Positions 47,154 to 58,019 of a stretch of 64,000 nucleotides of DNA are shown here, one piece after another (the stretch's first letter is position 1; every line of letters starts with the position of its first letter). Position numbers and translations under genes: made by a program. The DNA lies in NCBI GenBank assembly GCA_015956445.1, contig WIUZ02000002.1, positions 3,038,001 through 3,102,000 of the forward strand, given 5' to 3'. The notes below the pieces were generated by a model that saw nothing but the letters and a program-made list of their open reading frames with translations, had not been told where the DNA came from and ran no database searches. The DNA comes from Thelephora terrestris. Taxonomy: Eukaryota > Basidiomycota > Agaricomycetes > Thelephorales > Thelephoraceae.

Positions 47154-48622
47154 TCAAGCACCGTTTGGTATGAAAGGCATCCTGTGACCTTGTCCAGCAT
47201 TTTGTCGGTTAGCAGCAGTATTTAGCTTCGAGACCGAAGAAGGAGCTATAAATCTCTGAGATGCGTTTGCTGGAGTCGCTGGAGCAGATCGTTGAAAGGG
47301 TAGGCCGCCGGGATGAACAAAGGGCGCGGGGACAGGAAGCACAGATGAAAAGGCAGAAACCGAAGGAGGGAGCATCGTAGACGGGCGCGGCGTCTCCTCG
47401 CGGCGACTTCTTGGAATTGGAGGGGGTGGCATGACCTTACGGTGTTTGTGTGTGTGATGGATGTGTGTATGATTATGACCATGGTGGTTCGAACGACGGG
47501 ATTGGTGGGGCGGGAGTGGTTGGCCTGTGCGGGAAATCTGCCGTGTTTGATCATTCGGGACCACTGCCTGTTGCCTTGACTGCGAGGATTCAGGCGGACT
47601 GTACGCATACTGCCTATCAACCAAGGTAAGCTCACGCCACGATAGTCTTGACGGACAGACTGTTTAAACCGGCTGGATCCTGGTCGCTCGTTCGGTGGAA
47701 CAGTACCGTTTTGGTAGCCATCATCCGAGCGTGAAAGGTCAGGTTCCTGGTGATCTGGGGGAAACGTCAACCGGTCTGGACGAACGGGGGTGCTCATCCT
47801 TCGCGGGCTCGAGAAAGATTGCCTGCTGGAAAACCGTTCATAAATCAGGGGAACACTTTTGATCCGACTGACCCGTGATAATCGAGCCTTTGTCGTTTTG
47901 TGGGCCTACTGGAATCCCCAGGGTCGCTAAAGCCGGTATATTCAAGTTGGCCGCGCATATATTCGTTCTCCTGTTGAAGCTGCTCGTTGATGCTGGAGAT
48001 TCTGTTGAGTAAATTTTTGGGATGTGCCTTCGTGACCCGCACCTGCGGAGAGAGACCAACTCCGCGCGCTCCTTCTTAAGCTGTTCGATGGTGGAACGCT
48101 GTTTGTAAATCTTTTCTCTGTAATATTTGAGGAGCGAGCCCATTGTTGCCTGCTGGAACTGGAAAAACACGATAAGTGACTTGAGCTTTTTCGATGAGAT
48201 TAGTCCAACACCTTGACCGAGTTTGCGAGTGAATCTATTGCATAAGGAAGCGACCTGAACCAGTCGCTTACTGGAGGTTCCATCTGTACCGGTCAAAAGC
48301 CGAATGTAAATCCACGAGATTTACACTCGTCACTGACCTCCCGCTGCAATGGAGCCAAATTGATTGGTCTGTCCCCACAATATGAGCAAATTTGATCCGC
48401 ATCTTCGAGACCATTGAGTGTGAGGGGAGGCCCAACAGCATGGAAGTTGTCGGTATACCCACTGAGATGATTATTGCACAAGATATGGCCACACTCGGTA
48501 ATCCAGAACGGGGCCAGAGGCGGCCCACCGTTGTCTGGAACGAATCTCAAGTGACATTTCGCACAAGTTACGGCCTCCCAGAAGTCATAGACAGAGTCGC
48601 CCGCAATTGATGATGAAGCCAT
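47154..48622 (-). CDS. RING-finger coiled-coil protein, ZIP3/RNF212/HEI10-like
   Basis: Starts MASSSIAGDSVYDFWEA. A compact RING follows: CAKCHLRF, then ITECGHILCNNHL and, across an intron, ADQICSYCG, giving the spacing C-x2-C, C-x-H-x2-C-x2-H and C-x2-C. Next come the conserved segment MEPPVSDWFRSLPYAIDSLA, a coiled coil (MGSLLKYYREKIYKQRSTIE, IEQLKKERAELVSL, SSINEQLQQENEYMRGQLE) and a long disordered Pro/Ser/Arg tail with a His-rich patch near HNHTHIHHTHKHRK. RING plus coiled coil plus disordered tail is the layout of SUMO or ubiquitin ligases that mark meiotic crossovers (Zip3, RNF212, HEI10). The assignment rests on layout and the RING subtype, not on a proven orthology. It diverges from the JmjC gene, 158 bases between start codons. 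The last exon boundaries (47600-47860) are approximate. Confidence 0.65.
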
Positions 48623-48780
48623 GGGTGGTCGAAGAAGGAAAGTGTTGATTTTGATCGGCACTATTTGTCGTGACGGGGGAAGGTGACTCTTGCCCCTCAT
48701 CGTCATCATCCCCATCCCCGTGACCCTCGTTTCCTGTCGTCGACGCACACGATAGAGCTAGATCTCGCAAAGGGCTCTAC
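48623..48780. promoter_or_regulatory. Compact divergent promoter, RING and JmjC genes
   Basis: Only 158 bases separate the two start codons, so the two genes must share a core regulatory region. The stretch contains a TCATCATC-type repeat (48690-48715, minus strand GATGATGA). No TATA box is evident. Confidence 0.55.
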
Positions 48781-51700
48781 ATGGATGACCCCACCGACCC
48801 CGCAGTCGCTATGATAACCACAAAAGACTGGACTCTCGAACGTCTCCTCGCGAATGGAGGAAGATTCCGGCCCGTCGACAGCATCTCAGCGAATTCTGGG
48901 ACCCCGGAGCAGATTGCGTCAATAATCAAGGATTACGAACAGCGAAATGCCCCGCTTGTGGTGCAGGACGTGCACCATCACCCTAATTGGCCCGAGTTCT
49001 TCACCCCACAATGGTTGGAAACCCACTACGGATCGCAAGGTACGTGTGCTCCAGGAATCTTCGTTCAACTATCGAACTCTCGCGTTTCAGTGGTTGAAGT
49101 TCGCAATGTACACGGCGAAAGACTAGATAGGGATTTAACAGTAACCGAACTCATAAACAGCTCGCGAAATGCTGCACCGTTTGCACATCAAGGAGGCACG
49201 CCATGCCACCTCACGCACCCATGAATCTTCACTGACGTGTTTTCCAGAACGCGAGCGCTTGTACGGCAAGGATATGCATTGCCCGTCTGAGTGGAGAGAC
49301 TGGGTCAAGTCCTCCGACGTCCTCCCCAGCGTGGTCGTACCAGGAGCCACCGGCGATGTTCTCCCAGAGACGGTGGAAACACTGATGAGCTATTTGGGGA
49401 TTTCCGACACATGTACGCACAACTTTCTTTGCACTGTCCAATTTCCCTCTCACCATGCCATTCCCCTAGTCACACCGTTGCATAAGGATCCCTGCGCGTC
49501 TTACGGGCAGAACATCATGTGTTACACCGAAGATGAAGGCCGTTCGTTCTGGTTCATGACCAACCCGTCCGACTGTAGCACTGTTGCAAGTCATTTTCAA
49601 AAGTTCGGTTATGAATTGGACTGGGAGGACCACGCTGCCACCCTCGAAGAGCTCACAAACGCCCCGTTTGACGTGTACATCTGGGAACAAAAATTGGGGG
49701 ATCTCGTTCTTATTCCACCACGGAGGTACGTGACTGGATCGCTTTGACCCTGATTTACACGTAACAACTGCTATAATTCAGTTTTCACCAAGTCGTCAAC
49801 GCGGGGGGGATAACGATCAAAACCTCTTGGTCACGAATGTCAATACGAAGTCTCGAGATTGCATTGTACCACGAATTACCGATGTACCAAAGGTGTGATG
49901 CTTCGGTTATATTTGGGTTCTCCATTAAAACAAAACCACCCAGAGTCTGTCGGTCCGAAACTTATCGCGTAAAGCGGACGATTTACGACACTCTTATCCA
50001 ACGAACCACTGCCTTGGAAACTTTGATCCAGGCTCCAGACTCTATGCATGCCTCTGTTAACCCGCTCTGTAAAGAGGTCGCCCGACTAATTGAACTTTTG
50101 GACGATGTGCTTGAACAGGAGTACTGCAGTCAACACCGCAGGCTGCCACAAGTGACAAACAGTTTCGCTCCTGACGGTCACGATCACGTATGCGACTTCT
50201 GTGGAGCGGATATATTCTTGTCCTTTTTCCAGTGCGAGTCGTGCTCTGCTAGAGATGATTCTGGAGGTCCGGTTTGTCTCTGCCCTACTTGTGTCGTTGA
50301 GGGTAGGACGTGCAAGTGCAAGAGTGTGAAACCAGTGCAAAGTGGCAGCTTCAGGGACCTTCTTCGAAATCGCAACAACGCCACGCTTAAACTTCACGGA
50401 GCTCGTGACGCTGGACTATATGAGGAAGAGCCTGAAGTTCTTTCTGACCAGTGAGTGACAGTGACCTCCGATGAATAGCCTAATCCTGATACCACCCCTC
50501 CCCCAGGCATCTCATCGACAGCGTAAAAACTACATTCCAAGCCGCTTGCCTCTTATTGGAAAGGAGGCGCGATATCTTGAACTCTCCAGTGCGTTTCGTT
50601 TCCCATAAAACCGGAAGCATATTTGACTGTTTATAGAAGATCACAAGGGTATGCACACTCGCTCGCAAAAACGTGAAGTCTCACGTCACGGATGGCTGGG
50701 CGATGATCATGTGCAAAGAATGCCATTCTGGGAAATGCTTCACCCACATCTTGGAAGCTGGAATACACTCAACCGAAGCCCTGATGACCGTCGAACTCGA
50801 CAAAACATACGGGAAATGGCATTCAATTCACACAAATCGACAGAAACACTACGATGATGCGGTTCCTCGTTTATTGTGGGCTGTGAAGAACGGCGACAAG
50901 ACTGAGATCGACCATCGGCTGGTGTATTTCGCGCGGACCTTCCAGACCCCTCGACCGCTGAACAAGTGGGTATCTCTCGGATTCTACGACAAAGTCTTAC
51001 CCGATCCTGAGGAAGTAAGCGACCACCTTTTCCACATTAGGTTCACTCTAAATGGTTACTCAGGTAGACCAACTAGACCCTATCACGGTAACAGACTCCG
51101 AAGGTGTCACTCCTCAGATCACGGAAGAGGCCCCGGTCCAACCCCGCCCTCTTCATCCGGACTCCCTCGTCGGACCCGCCACAGCAGAAGTCTCCTCGCG
51201 GAAGCGGAAACGCTCGTCAGGACCATCAGACTCAAATTCTGAATCTAATCCTGCCTCTCAGCAACCGGCGGGCGATCGGGCCAGTGAACGATCTCTGCAG
51301 GCGCCTCTGTCGTCCAAGAGGTGGGTAATAGACTGTGTCTTGATTACCACGTTACCCCCAGTACCGCGCAAGAAAGCTCCTCCAGAATCATCCCAGGGTA
51401 GGGGCAGTCGCTCACGGACGAAAGCCAAGAAGCGCGGTAGGAAGAATCAACGAGGGAAGCAACGAGAGGTCGTTTCGGCTTCTCGCTCCTTGGCGGACGG
51501 GTCGACGCGTTCTCGATCTCATTCTGTATCGTCCTTCCGACCCCCTCTGTTCGAGCCCGTGAGTTCAGATCCAACCTGAAACATCGTTTGTTAACCCTTA
51601 TTACAGGAGATGAGTCCTCTGCCTGACTCCTACTCGACCAAGGCCAAAAAACATGCCGTGAAGATGGAGCCGGAAGAGGCAGAAGATTCTGATGAGGAAC

Positions 51701-53976
51701 TCTATGTGGCATTCCCTCCGTACCGCCGCAAGAGGGCGGAAAACAAATCACTAGCATCTCCTGTGGATCTGCCGCCTTCATCGAGCTCCGAATCCTCGCC
51801 GCATCCAGAAAAGCTGCCCTACTACACCGTCGTCAACACCAAACGCAGACCGCCCGGGTCTGGAATCCGTTTCGCTCCCAACCAACGCCAAATTGCGAAA
51901 ACGCCAGCGGTGATATATAACCAATCACGGGTTCGTCAGCCGGTTGCTGGGCCTTCATATTTCACCACAAGGGTTGGTCCTCCAAAGCCCAAGCTGCCAG
52001 AACGATCTGCGCCGAAGCTTCGTCCTGCTGCGGAGGTTCCCCCTCCTCGACCCCCACCTCCCCACCCCGGATTGGCTGCCTTGGAAGCCAGAATGAATGC
52101 CTTTGTAGACGAAAACAAAAGGCTCAGAGATGAGCTTATGACTGCAAGGGGTGAGCTCACGGTCACCAGGAATGAACTCTCCGCCGCCCTCACACGCGTC
52201 GATACTGTGGAACGCGGCTTGTATGGGTTAGAGACGCTGGAAACGAAACTAGAAGAAATGAACGGTGACTATGAACGGCTCTCGAATTTGCTGAGCAGCG
52301 AGCACCTTTTTGACTCGGAGAGGTTCCGCTCGAATATCCAGGCTGTGGTCAAGAATAGCTTCGGTTACTATTGGCCATCGGCCAAGAACGATATGAGGGA
52401 ACAGGTTTGGAAGGAGCTCCTTCCAAAAGTGAAGGAATTCGTGGAGAAGAAGGTGGGCGAAGTTGCGGGCGAACTGGCGATGGTCAGGTCAGAGATGGCG
52501 AGACTCCAACAAAGGCCAACCACGGCCGGGAACGTCCAAAACGGAGACTCTGTGATGGCTGAGCTCAAGCAGGGCATCGAGCGTGTAGAGAAGACGCAAG
52601 AGGAATCGGAGGGGTCGGTTTCGAAGGTAGAAATGGCTCAAGGGTCTGAGAGGACCCGGCGCGGTTCTACTCCAAGCATCTCAACATCGGCACAGAAACC
52701 CATCGGAAACGGTACGCGATTTGGATCCTACTGAGTTGTTAGTTGGTTGCCTTAACTCTTAACAGTGCATCCCCCGCACTTGCCGCCGAAGCCTCCTTCT
52801 CCTTGGTTGGATATCCCTCAAGGTCCTCAGCGACGAGGTGCGCAGACGCCCCCAGCGGCGTCCGACCAGAACTCATACCCATTTCAACAGGGTCTAGATG
52901 ACGGGGTGAACCCGGTGCAAACCGGTCCTACCCAAGACCCACGTCGCAGGGCAATCTTATCTCTATCACCTCCTATTCTTGCACCAAATCCCACCGATTT
53001 GCTTCACCCAGGATCCGCTCTTTCCCAACCCACCTCCACCTCCACCCTCGCTCCACCTTCGGTTTTGGTGTCGCAAACGCCCACTCTTTCCCCGGCTCTT
53101 CGTGGGATGCATCCATCTCGTGTTTCTCAGTTAGGAACCAACGATGTTGCCGCCACTAATAGCATCGAACCCCCCGTTTCCGCCATTCTCACTCCCGAAC
53201 CCCAGCAAAGTCCCCTCACCCGTCCTGTGGCCATGTCCCTTTCCGAAAACGCTCCTTCGACCTTGGCTCGATTTCCTGCTGCGATGCACCCTGACCGAAT
53301 CGCTCTTCTCTCAGCCCACAATCGACCCTCGCCTGCTGTTTCTCCGATACGCTCACTTCCTATCACTTTCGATGACTCGCAGCCGCTCCCGCTCCCGGAG
53401 GAACTTTTGATCGAACGGTCGCCGTTGTTGCCAACATTCCCCTCCGGGATGGATGTATCAGCGCCACCGCCAAACGGACCCATCTTCTTCGACTCCGATC
53501 AGCCGCACACACCTACCACTGAAGTCCATAATGATCGAAATCAGACACCGAACCAGAGCAAGGCATATCAGAAACGAAAAGCCTACGAGGTCCCCCTCCT
53601 TCCTGCTCCTCCCAAAACATCAAAGATCCAGAAGTTTGAAACGCCTGGCGTATCTAGAATCAGTGCTTCAAGAGCTGCGCAACCCCAGGGTGGGTCGGGA
53701 GGGAGGAAGAAAAGGAGGGCGAGGAAGAAAAAGGCCAAGCCAGTCGTCGGACAACCTGGGCCGTCAGACCCGCACCGTGGAGTGAGTTCGATTGTGGCAG
53801 AGGACAGTCGGGGAGACCGGGACGTTGAAGATGTCAAAATCGAAGACGGTGAGATATATGTGTATGATGAGGGCGGGTCTGGAGAGGCCGATTACGACCC
53901 AGCACACCCATACGGAGTAGAATACACGTGGGGTCGAAGTGGCACCGCGGACGACACACACGAACCTTGGCTGTAG
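48781..53976 (+). CDS. JmjC-domain protein, putative histone demethylase
   Basis: Very large gene, about 1,500 codons and at least ten introns. The JmjC domain is in the first 350 residues: the iron ligands are His and Asp in PLHKDPCAS and the distal His in SFHQVVNAGG, with the 2-oxoglutarate-binding Lys probably in ITIKTSW. A Cys-rich zinc module, CDFCGADIFLSFFQCESC then VCLCPTCVVEGRTCKCKS, follows near residues 450-500. A second Cys pair in MCKECHSGKCF comes later. The remainder is low-complexity Ser/Pro/Arg/Lys sequence with a coiled coil (LEARMNAFVDENKRLRDEL and following). The combination of an N-terminal JmjC domain, a zinc module and a disordered tail suggests chromatin work. Which residue it acts on cannot be told from sequence. 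One intron (49196-49247) appears to be GC-AG. I join the JmjC half and the coiled-coil half as one gene because the intron at 51015-51063 joins them in frame. Confidence 0.8.
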
Positions 53977-55064
53977 GACGTGAGGGCTCTTCTGGAGTTC
54001 ATTTTTGGATATTCGGTTCTGGTTCTGGGCTTTGCTATCACCTAATTCTTCTATTCTTCTGTAATTGCAGATCGTTCGTGCTTTCTTGAAGCTTCTATTT
54101 CATGTTCTCTTGTTCCATGGTAGCAGACACCCTTTTGCACGCTTGCGGCCACAACTTCTTCACACCTTTTTTATTCGACACGCTTCCTAGTCAAGCTAAG
54201 AGTGAATTATGGACAGCTAGAATTCCATTCAGCCTTCCCGATGTCAACAGCAGCAGCTCCGACATGGCGAGACTCGCGATGAAGGTCATACAAGGACGAG
54301 TGCTTGGGGAGTCGACACACCCAGAACCAAGGTGATTGACCATTGCAGTAATCTAAAGGGCCGCAAACGGAGAACGCAGAAGGACGGGATGATTGAACAC
54401 TATGTACATACGCAAAAATGAAAGGAGCAAGGGCACGAAAAAAAAATACAATCGCGAATATGCACCCCGTTGGATGACCGTCGTTTAGTACGTTAGAGGT
54501 CGTTGAACCGATAGAGATGTGTCTGCCCGACGTGAGCACACGAGGGAATAAAAGTGGGAATATGAACCAAGGGAATTGCCACCTGAAAATCAGGTAGTTT
54601 GTGTTGAAGATAGGAACAAACCCAAAGCTCCAAAGAATACAAAAAGACGAAGGTCCGCATGGAGGTGACCGTATGAGACCATCAGCCCTTCCTTCCATGA
54701 TCTGGACCGAGAAGAGCGTGGAAGGAGAAAATTAACGAGATATAGATATAGGGTAGGAGAGCAACTTGACCGAAGCCCATGGGCAGGCTTCGCACACCGA
54801 GGCGAAGGTTTTCACCCAAGGCCATAAATAAGGAAAACGATAACGAGAACGATTGTAGAAGGGCACCGATCAGAGTGGCTCAGCACGAGCGCTCGTTGAA
54901 GCAAAGAAAGGCAATCATGACAAGGGAGGAAAAGAGAGATCGAAAGCAGTTGCGAAGGGAGGAGTGGATGCAATCAAGGAGAGGTCATAAACTATGTTCG
55001 TGCGATGAGGTATAACACAAGATCCGGAGGAGAAAGGAGCACAGAAGACGAGGAGGCAGGAACA
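53977..55064. other. Intergenic, convergent JmjC and casein kinase genes
   Basis: The JmjC gene (plus) and the casein kinase gene (minus) converge here, so both 3' ends lie in the stretch. Frames on both strands are short and I recognise none of them. Confidence 0.4.
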
Positions 55065-56997
55065 TCACGAACACTTGCACGTCAGGATCTTCCAAAGACT
55101 AAACTTTGGCGGCTCGTTCTCTTGCTGCTCCGAAATCCCTCCGTTCTGCAAACCAGCCGGACGATTCGCGGTGAGTGGCGGTGGCGCGTTTTGGATCGTC
55201 GAGACCATTGGTGATGCCCGGTCGTACGTTTGGTTGCCAACGTATGATTCCTCTCCGAAATCGTAGCCGTTCTGCTGGGTCTTTGCTCTGTTCGGCGTAA
55301 TCGAAACGTTGATCTGAGCGACACCCGATAGTGGCGTGAGCTGTCCGGGAGCACCCTGGTCGTTGTTCGGCATCAGCAGGGGGCCTGGGGATTGAGCCTT
55401 CTTGGATCCGTGGCGGACAAGAGCAGGGGACGGGGGAACCGGTGTACTTTGCGCGGGGACGTCGGTTCTTCGCGTTGGCTGAGTGTTTTGTACCTGTTGC
55501 AAGGTTTGACTGTTCTGTCCCACAGAAGACTCCCACCCTCTTCCTGCTGCAAGTTTGTCATTGAGCATACAGCGACTGCACCGACGAAAATAACAAGGCA
55601 TACCGTTCAGCAGATTCCAATCATAAACTTGATCATCAATATCACCGTTATTCTTCATCACCTTTGCAAACAGCTCTCGTAGAAAATCGTAATCGGGTGT
55701 CTCTTCGAATCCGAGCTTGCGCACGTAGTTCAGATAGATACCGAACTCCTCTGAAAGGGGTGGATACGTGTCGGTTGGAAGCCCTGTGAAACCTGACCTG
55801 AAACACAAACTTACCCGGGAAGCCTTCGCAGAGATCCTTGATCGTAGTTGTTTGCTTCTTCTCGCCAATCTTCTCATACTTCTGCTTATTTGTGGCGGCC
55901 TTCAAGCCTTGCCATGGCAAGCTGCCCCTCAGGAAATACATGAAAACGTGCCCCAACGATTCCAAATCGTCTCGGCGAGATTGTTCTGTGTGAACGGTGT
56001 CGGTTTCAAACGCCATGGATCAAAGATCGATGACCCTGACCTCGTCCCAGATGGGTGTTGATGCTCATGTAGCGTGCCGTCCCGCTCAAGCTCTTTCGTT
56101 CACGATAGGGAATGTGCTGCTTGGTTTTCGGGTCACGATACTGCTTGGCCATCCCGAAATCGACCATATGAATGACTTGATGGCATCAGCTGATGCTGAG
56201 GGCGACGTTTTTGAAGGGAGAACTTACTATTGCTACCCTTTGTCCCAGGCCGCCCAATCAGAAAGTTGTCGGGCTTGATATCACGATAGATCAGGTTCTT
56301 TTCGTGAATACTTTGCACCCTCGAGATCTATAGGAAAACGCGGTGGGGAGGGCGAGTGCAGAAAAATCACGTGAGCCGACAGAATCAAGAAGGGATGGGA
56401 AGCAGGAAACGTTGAAAACGGGGACCACGCGCACCATTTGCCTGGCAGCCATGCAGACGGTCTTGATGCTGAATTTTCTACTGCACATGTCGAAGAGATC
56501 TTCGAGACTAGGTCCCAAAAGGTCGATGACGAGGATGTTGTGCAAGCCTTCTTGACCAAAGTGGTAGATTTGTGGGATTCCGGCTATTATGTAGCAGAGC
56601 AAACGATGGGTCAGTTGTATGTGGAAACCAACGGGAGGGCGTATTGCACTGACGGCAGCCGGCGAGGATACGATACGAGCGACATTCGTCTCTCAGCTGG
56701 GGGGCCTCTGCCTTGCGAGGTTCCTGTTATAGAAGTTGTGTCAGAGCGTTGAATGGCGGCGCGAGCGAGCACAGAGGCGGATTTTGACTGACGAATTTGA
56801 TAGCGACGGTCTGTGAATTGAGGAGGTTCGTCCCTGTCGAAAAAAACAGGCTCAAGCTGGAGAAAAGGATGAGGAGGACAGAGGAGGGAGAACGGACCTT
56901 CGAAGATGACACCGAAGGAGCCCTCGCCGATCTTCCTGCCAACGCGGTAATGGCCGCCGACGAGATTGGGAGAGGCTGACTGGTGTTGGGAGGACAT
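55065..56997 (-). CDS. Casein kinase I, YCK-like with C-terminal cysteines
   Basis: Starts [20 protein letters not shown]. The glycine loop is [13 protein letters not shown], the catalytic Lys is in QTVAIKF, and the catalytic loop is [15 protein letters not shown] (YRD in place of HRD, as usual in CK1). DFG is followed by [38 protein letters not shown] and LPWQGLKA are hallmark CK1 sequences. After the kinase domain comes a Gln/Pro/Asn-rich tail ending TCKCS. Two terminal cysteines suggest palmitoylation, as in the plasma-membrane kinases Yck1/Yck2, rather than the nuclear Hrr25 type. Yck-type kinases control endocytosis, nutrient sensing and morphogenesis. Intron 56230-56300 and others are visible. 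The kinase assignment is certain; the membrane-anchored subtype is inferred from the tail. Confidence 0.92.
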
Positions 56998-57206
56998 GGT
57001 AGTCGCAGGAGAGGAAGGGGAGGGTGGTCAAGATGATACGACTCGAGCTCACCACCGACTGAGCGGCCTCAGGCTGACGGAGACAGACTGAGACTCAAGG
57101 TGCGACGCGCTCGGATTATCCCGATCCACGCGGCGCAGCTACTCAAAATTCTGCACGTAATCACCCAACACTTACAAACATACAGTTTTGTTTACAGACT
57201 ACACAG
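56998..57206. promoter_or_regulatory. Upstream region of the casein kinase gene, 3' end of the STE14 gene
   Basis: Casein kinase and methyltransferase genes both lie on the minus strand and are separated by 209 bases. This is the 3' region of the methyltransferase gene and the promoter and leader of the kinase gene. No distinct motif was found. Confidence 0.4.
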
Positions 57207-58019
57207 TCACAGCACACCTGGAATAAACTTGTACCTAACAACCCGGGCCCATTCTTCCCAGTCCTTTCCGAACTCCTTCCTCAACACCTGGTCCTCAACA
57301 TCCGCCCTACACATGAACACATATGTACCACGTGCGATCGCTAACGCCAGAACGATCACCAACTTCCTCGTCGTGTCTGCCCCAAGGTAATCATGCAACA
57401 CACTCCCCGGCGCAGTGGCCGTTAACAACACTCCCGCAAAGACGAACGGAACGGCGGTGTAGGACGGATGTCGGACGTACGAATACACTCCATGCGTCAC
57501 CAGCTTGTGGTCGGGAAGGATGGATAACTGGTAAGTAAAAAGCCTTCCAAGCGTCTGAAACGCGGCGAAACGAAGCGCGGAGAAGGAGATGATGAGTGTG
57601 AGTCCGGCAACTAGTTGTACGCCGAATCCCCGGGCGGCCACGGTGTGATGGACGGGTACGATCTCTGGGAATAGGTCGAGTGCGTGGAACGCGTCGAGTG
57701 TGTTCACAAACACAACCCATGTCGAGAAGATGTAAGGGAAGTAGGAGAGGCCGAATGTCGCGCTCGCTGCCTTCAAGTCGAATCGGGGGGATGCAGGTGA
57801 GTGTGGAACGTCTGGCTCAGCTGGACGGCTCTCTCCGTCAGAGGATGTCGATGGTTCGGTAAACTTCTTGCGAAGATCATTGGAGGGTATCGGCTGAGGA
57901 GGCACGGTGCACAGGCACACTCCAACCGCCGCGACGAAGTGAAGGACCGCCTTTGCGACCACCTTCGCTGAGAGGTACATGATAAGGATGAAGGGGAGGG
58001 TATTGTGAGTTGCCTGCAT
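57207..58019 (-). CDS. STE14: Isoprenylcysteine carboxyl methyltransferase (ICMT)
   Basis: Predicted 270-aa membrane enzyme without introns. It methylates the prenylated C-terminal cysteine of CaaX proteins, such as Ras and mating pheromones, at the ER. Hydrophobic helices include ILIMYLSAKVVAKAVLHFVA, FGLSYFPYIFSTWVVFVN and VPFVFAGVLLTATAPGS. The ICMT signature is LVTHGVYSYVRHPSYTAVPF, with the RHPSY motif. The C-terminal RADVEDQVLRKEFGKDWEEW holds the acidic residues that help position SAM. The family has about 230-290 aa. Mushrooms often carry several ICMT copies, because pheromone maturation needs them; whether this is the only one cannot be told from the window. Confidence 0.9.
   Translation of the reverse strand: MQATHNTLPFILIMYLSAKVVAKAVLHFVAAVGVCLCTVPPQPIPSNDLRKKFTEPSTSSDGESRPAEPDVPHSPASPRFDLKAASATFGLSYFPYIFSTWVVFVNTLDAFHALDLFPEIVPVHHTVAARGFGVQLVAGLTLIISFSALRFAAFQTLGRLFTYQLSILPDHKLVTHGVYSYVRHPSYTAVPFVFAGVLLTATAPGSVLHDYLGADTTRKLVIVLALAIARGTYVFMCRADVEDQVLRKEFGKDWEEWARVVRYKFIPGVL

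Noticed and set aside
51052-53976. Second half of the JmjC gene as a separate coiled-coil gene
   Set aside because: A GTAAGC donor and TTACTCAG acceptor at 51015-51063 join the halves in frame, so one gene is the simpler model; a promoter between them is not visible.
54779-55015. Basic 78-codon plus-strand frame downstream of casein kinase
   Set aside because: It lies in the 3' region opposite the casein kinase gene and is dominated by Arg/Lys runs from purine-rich DNA.
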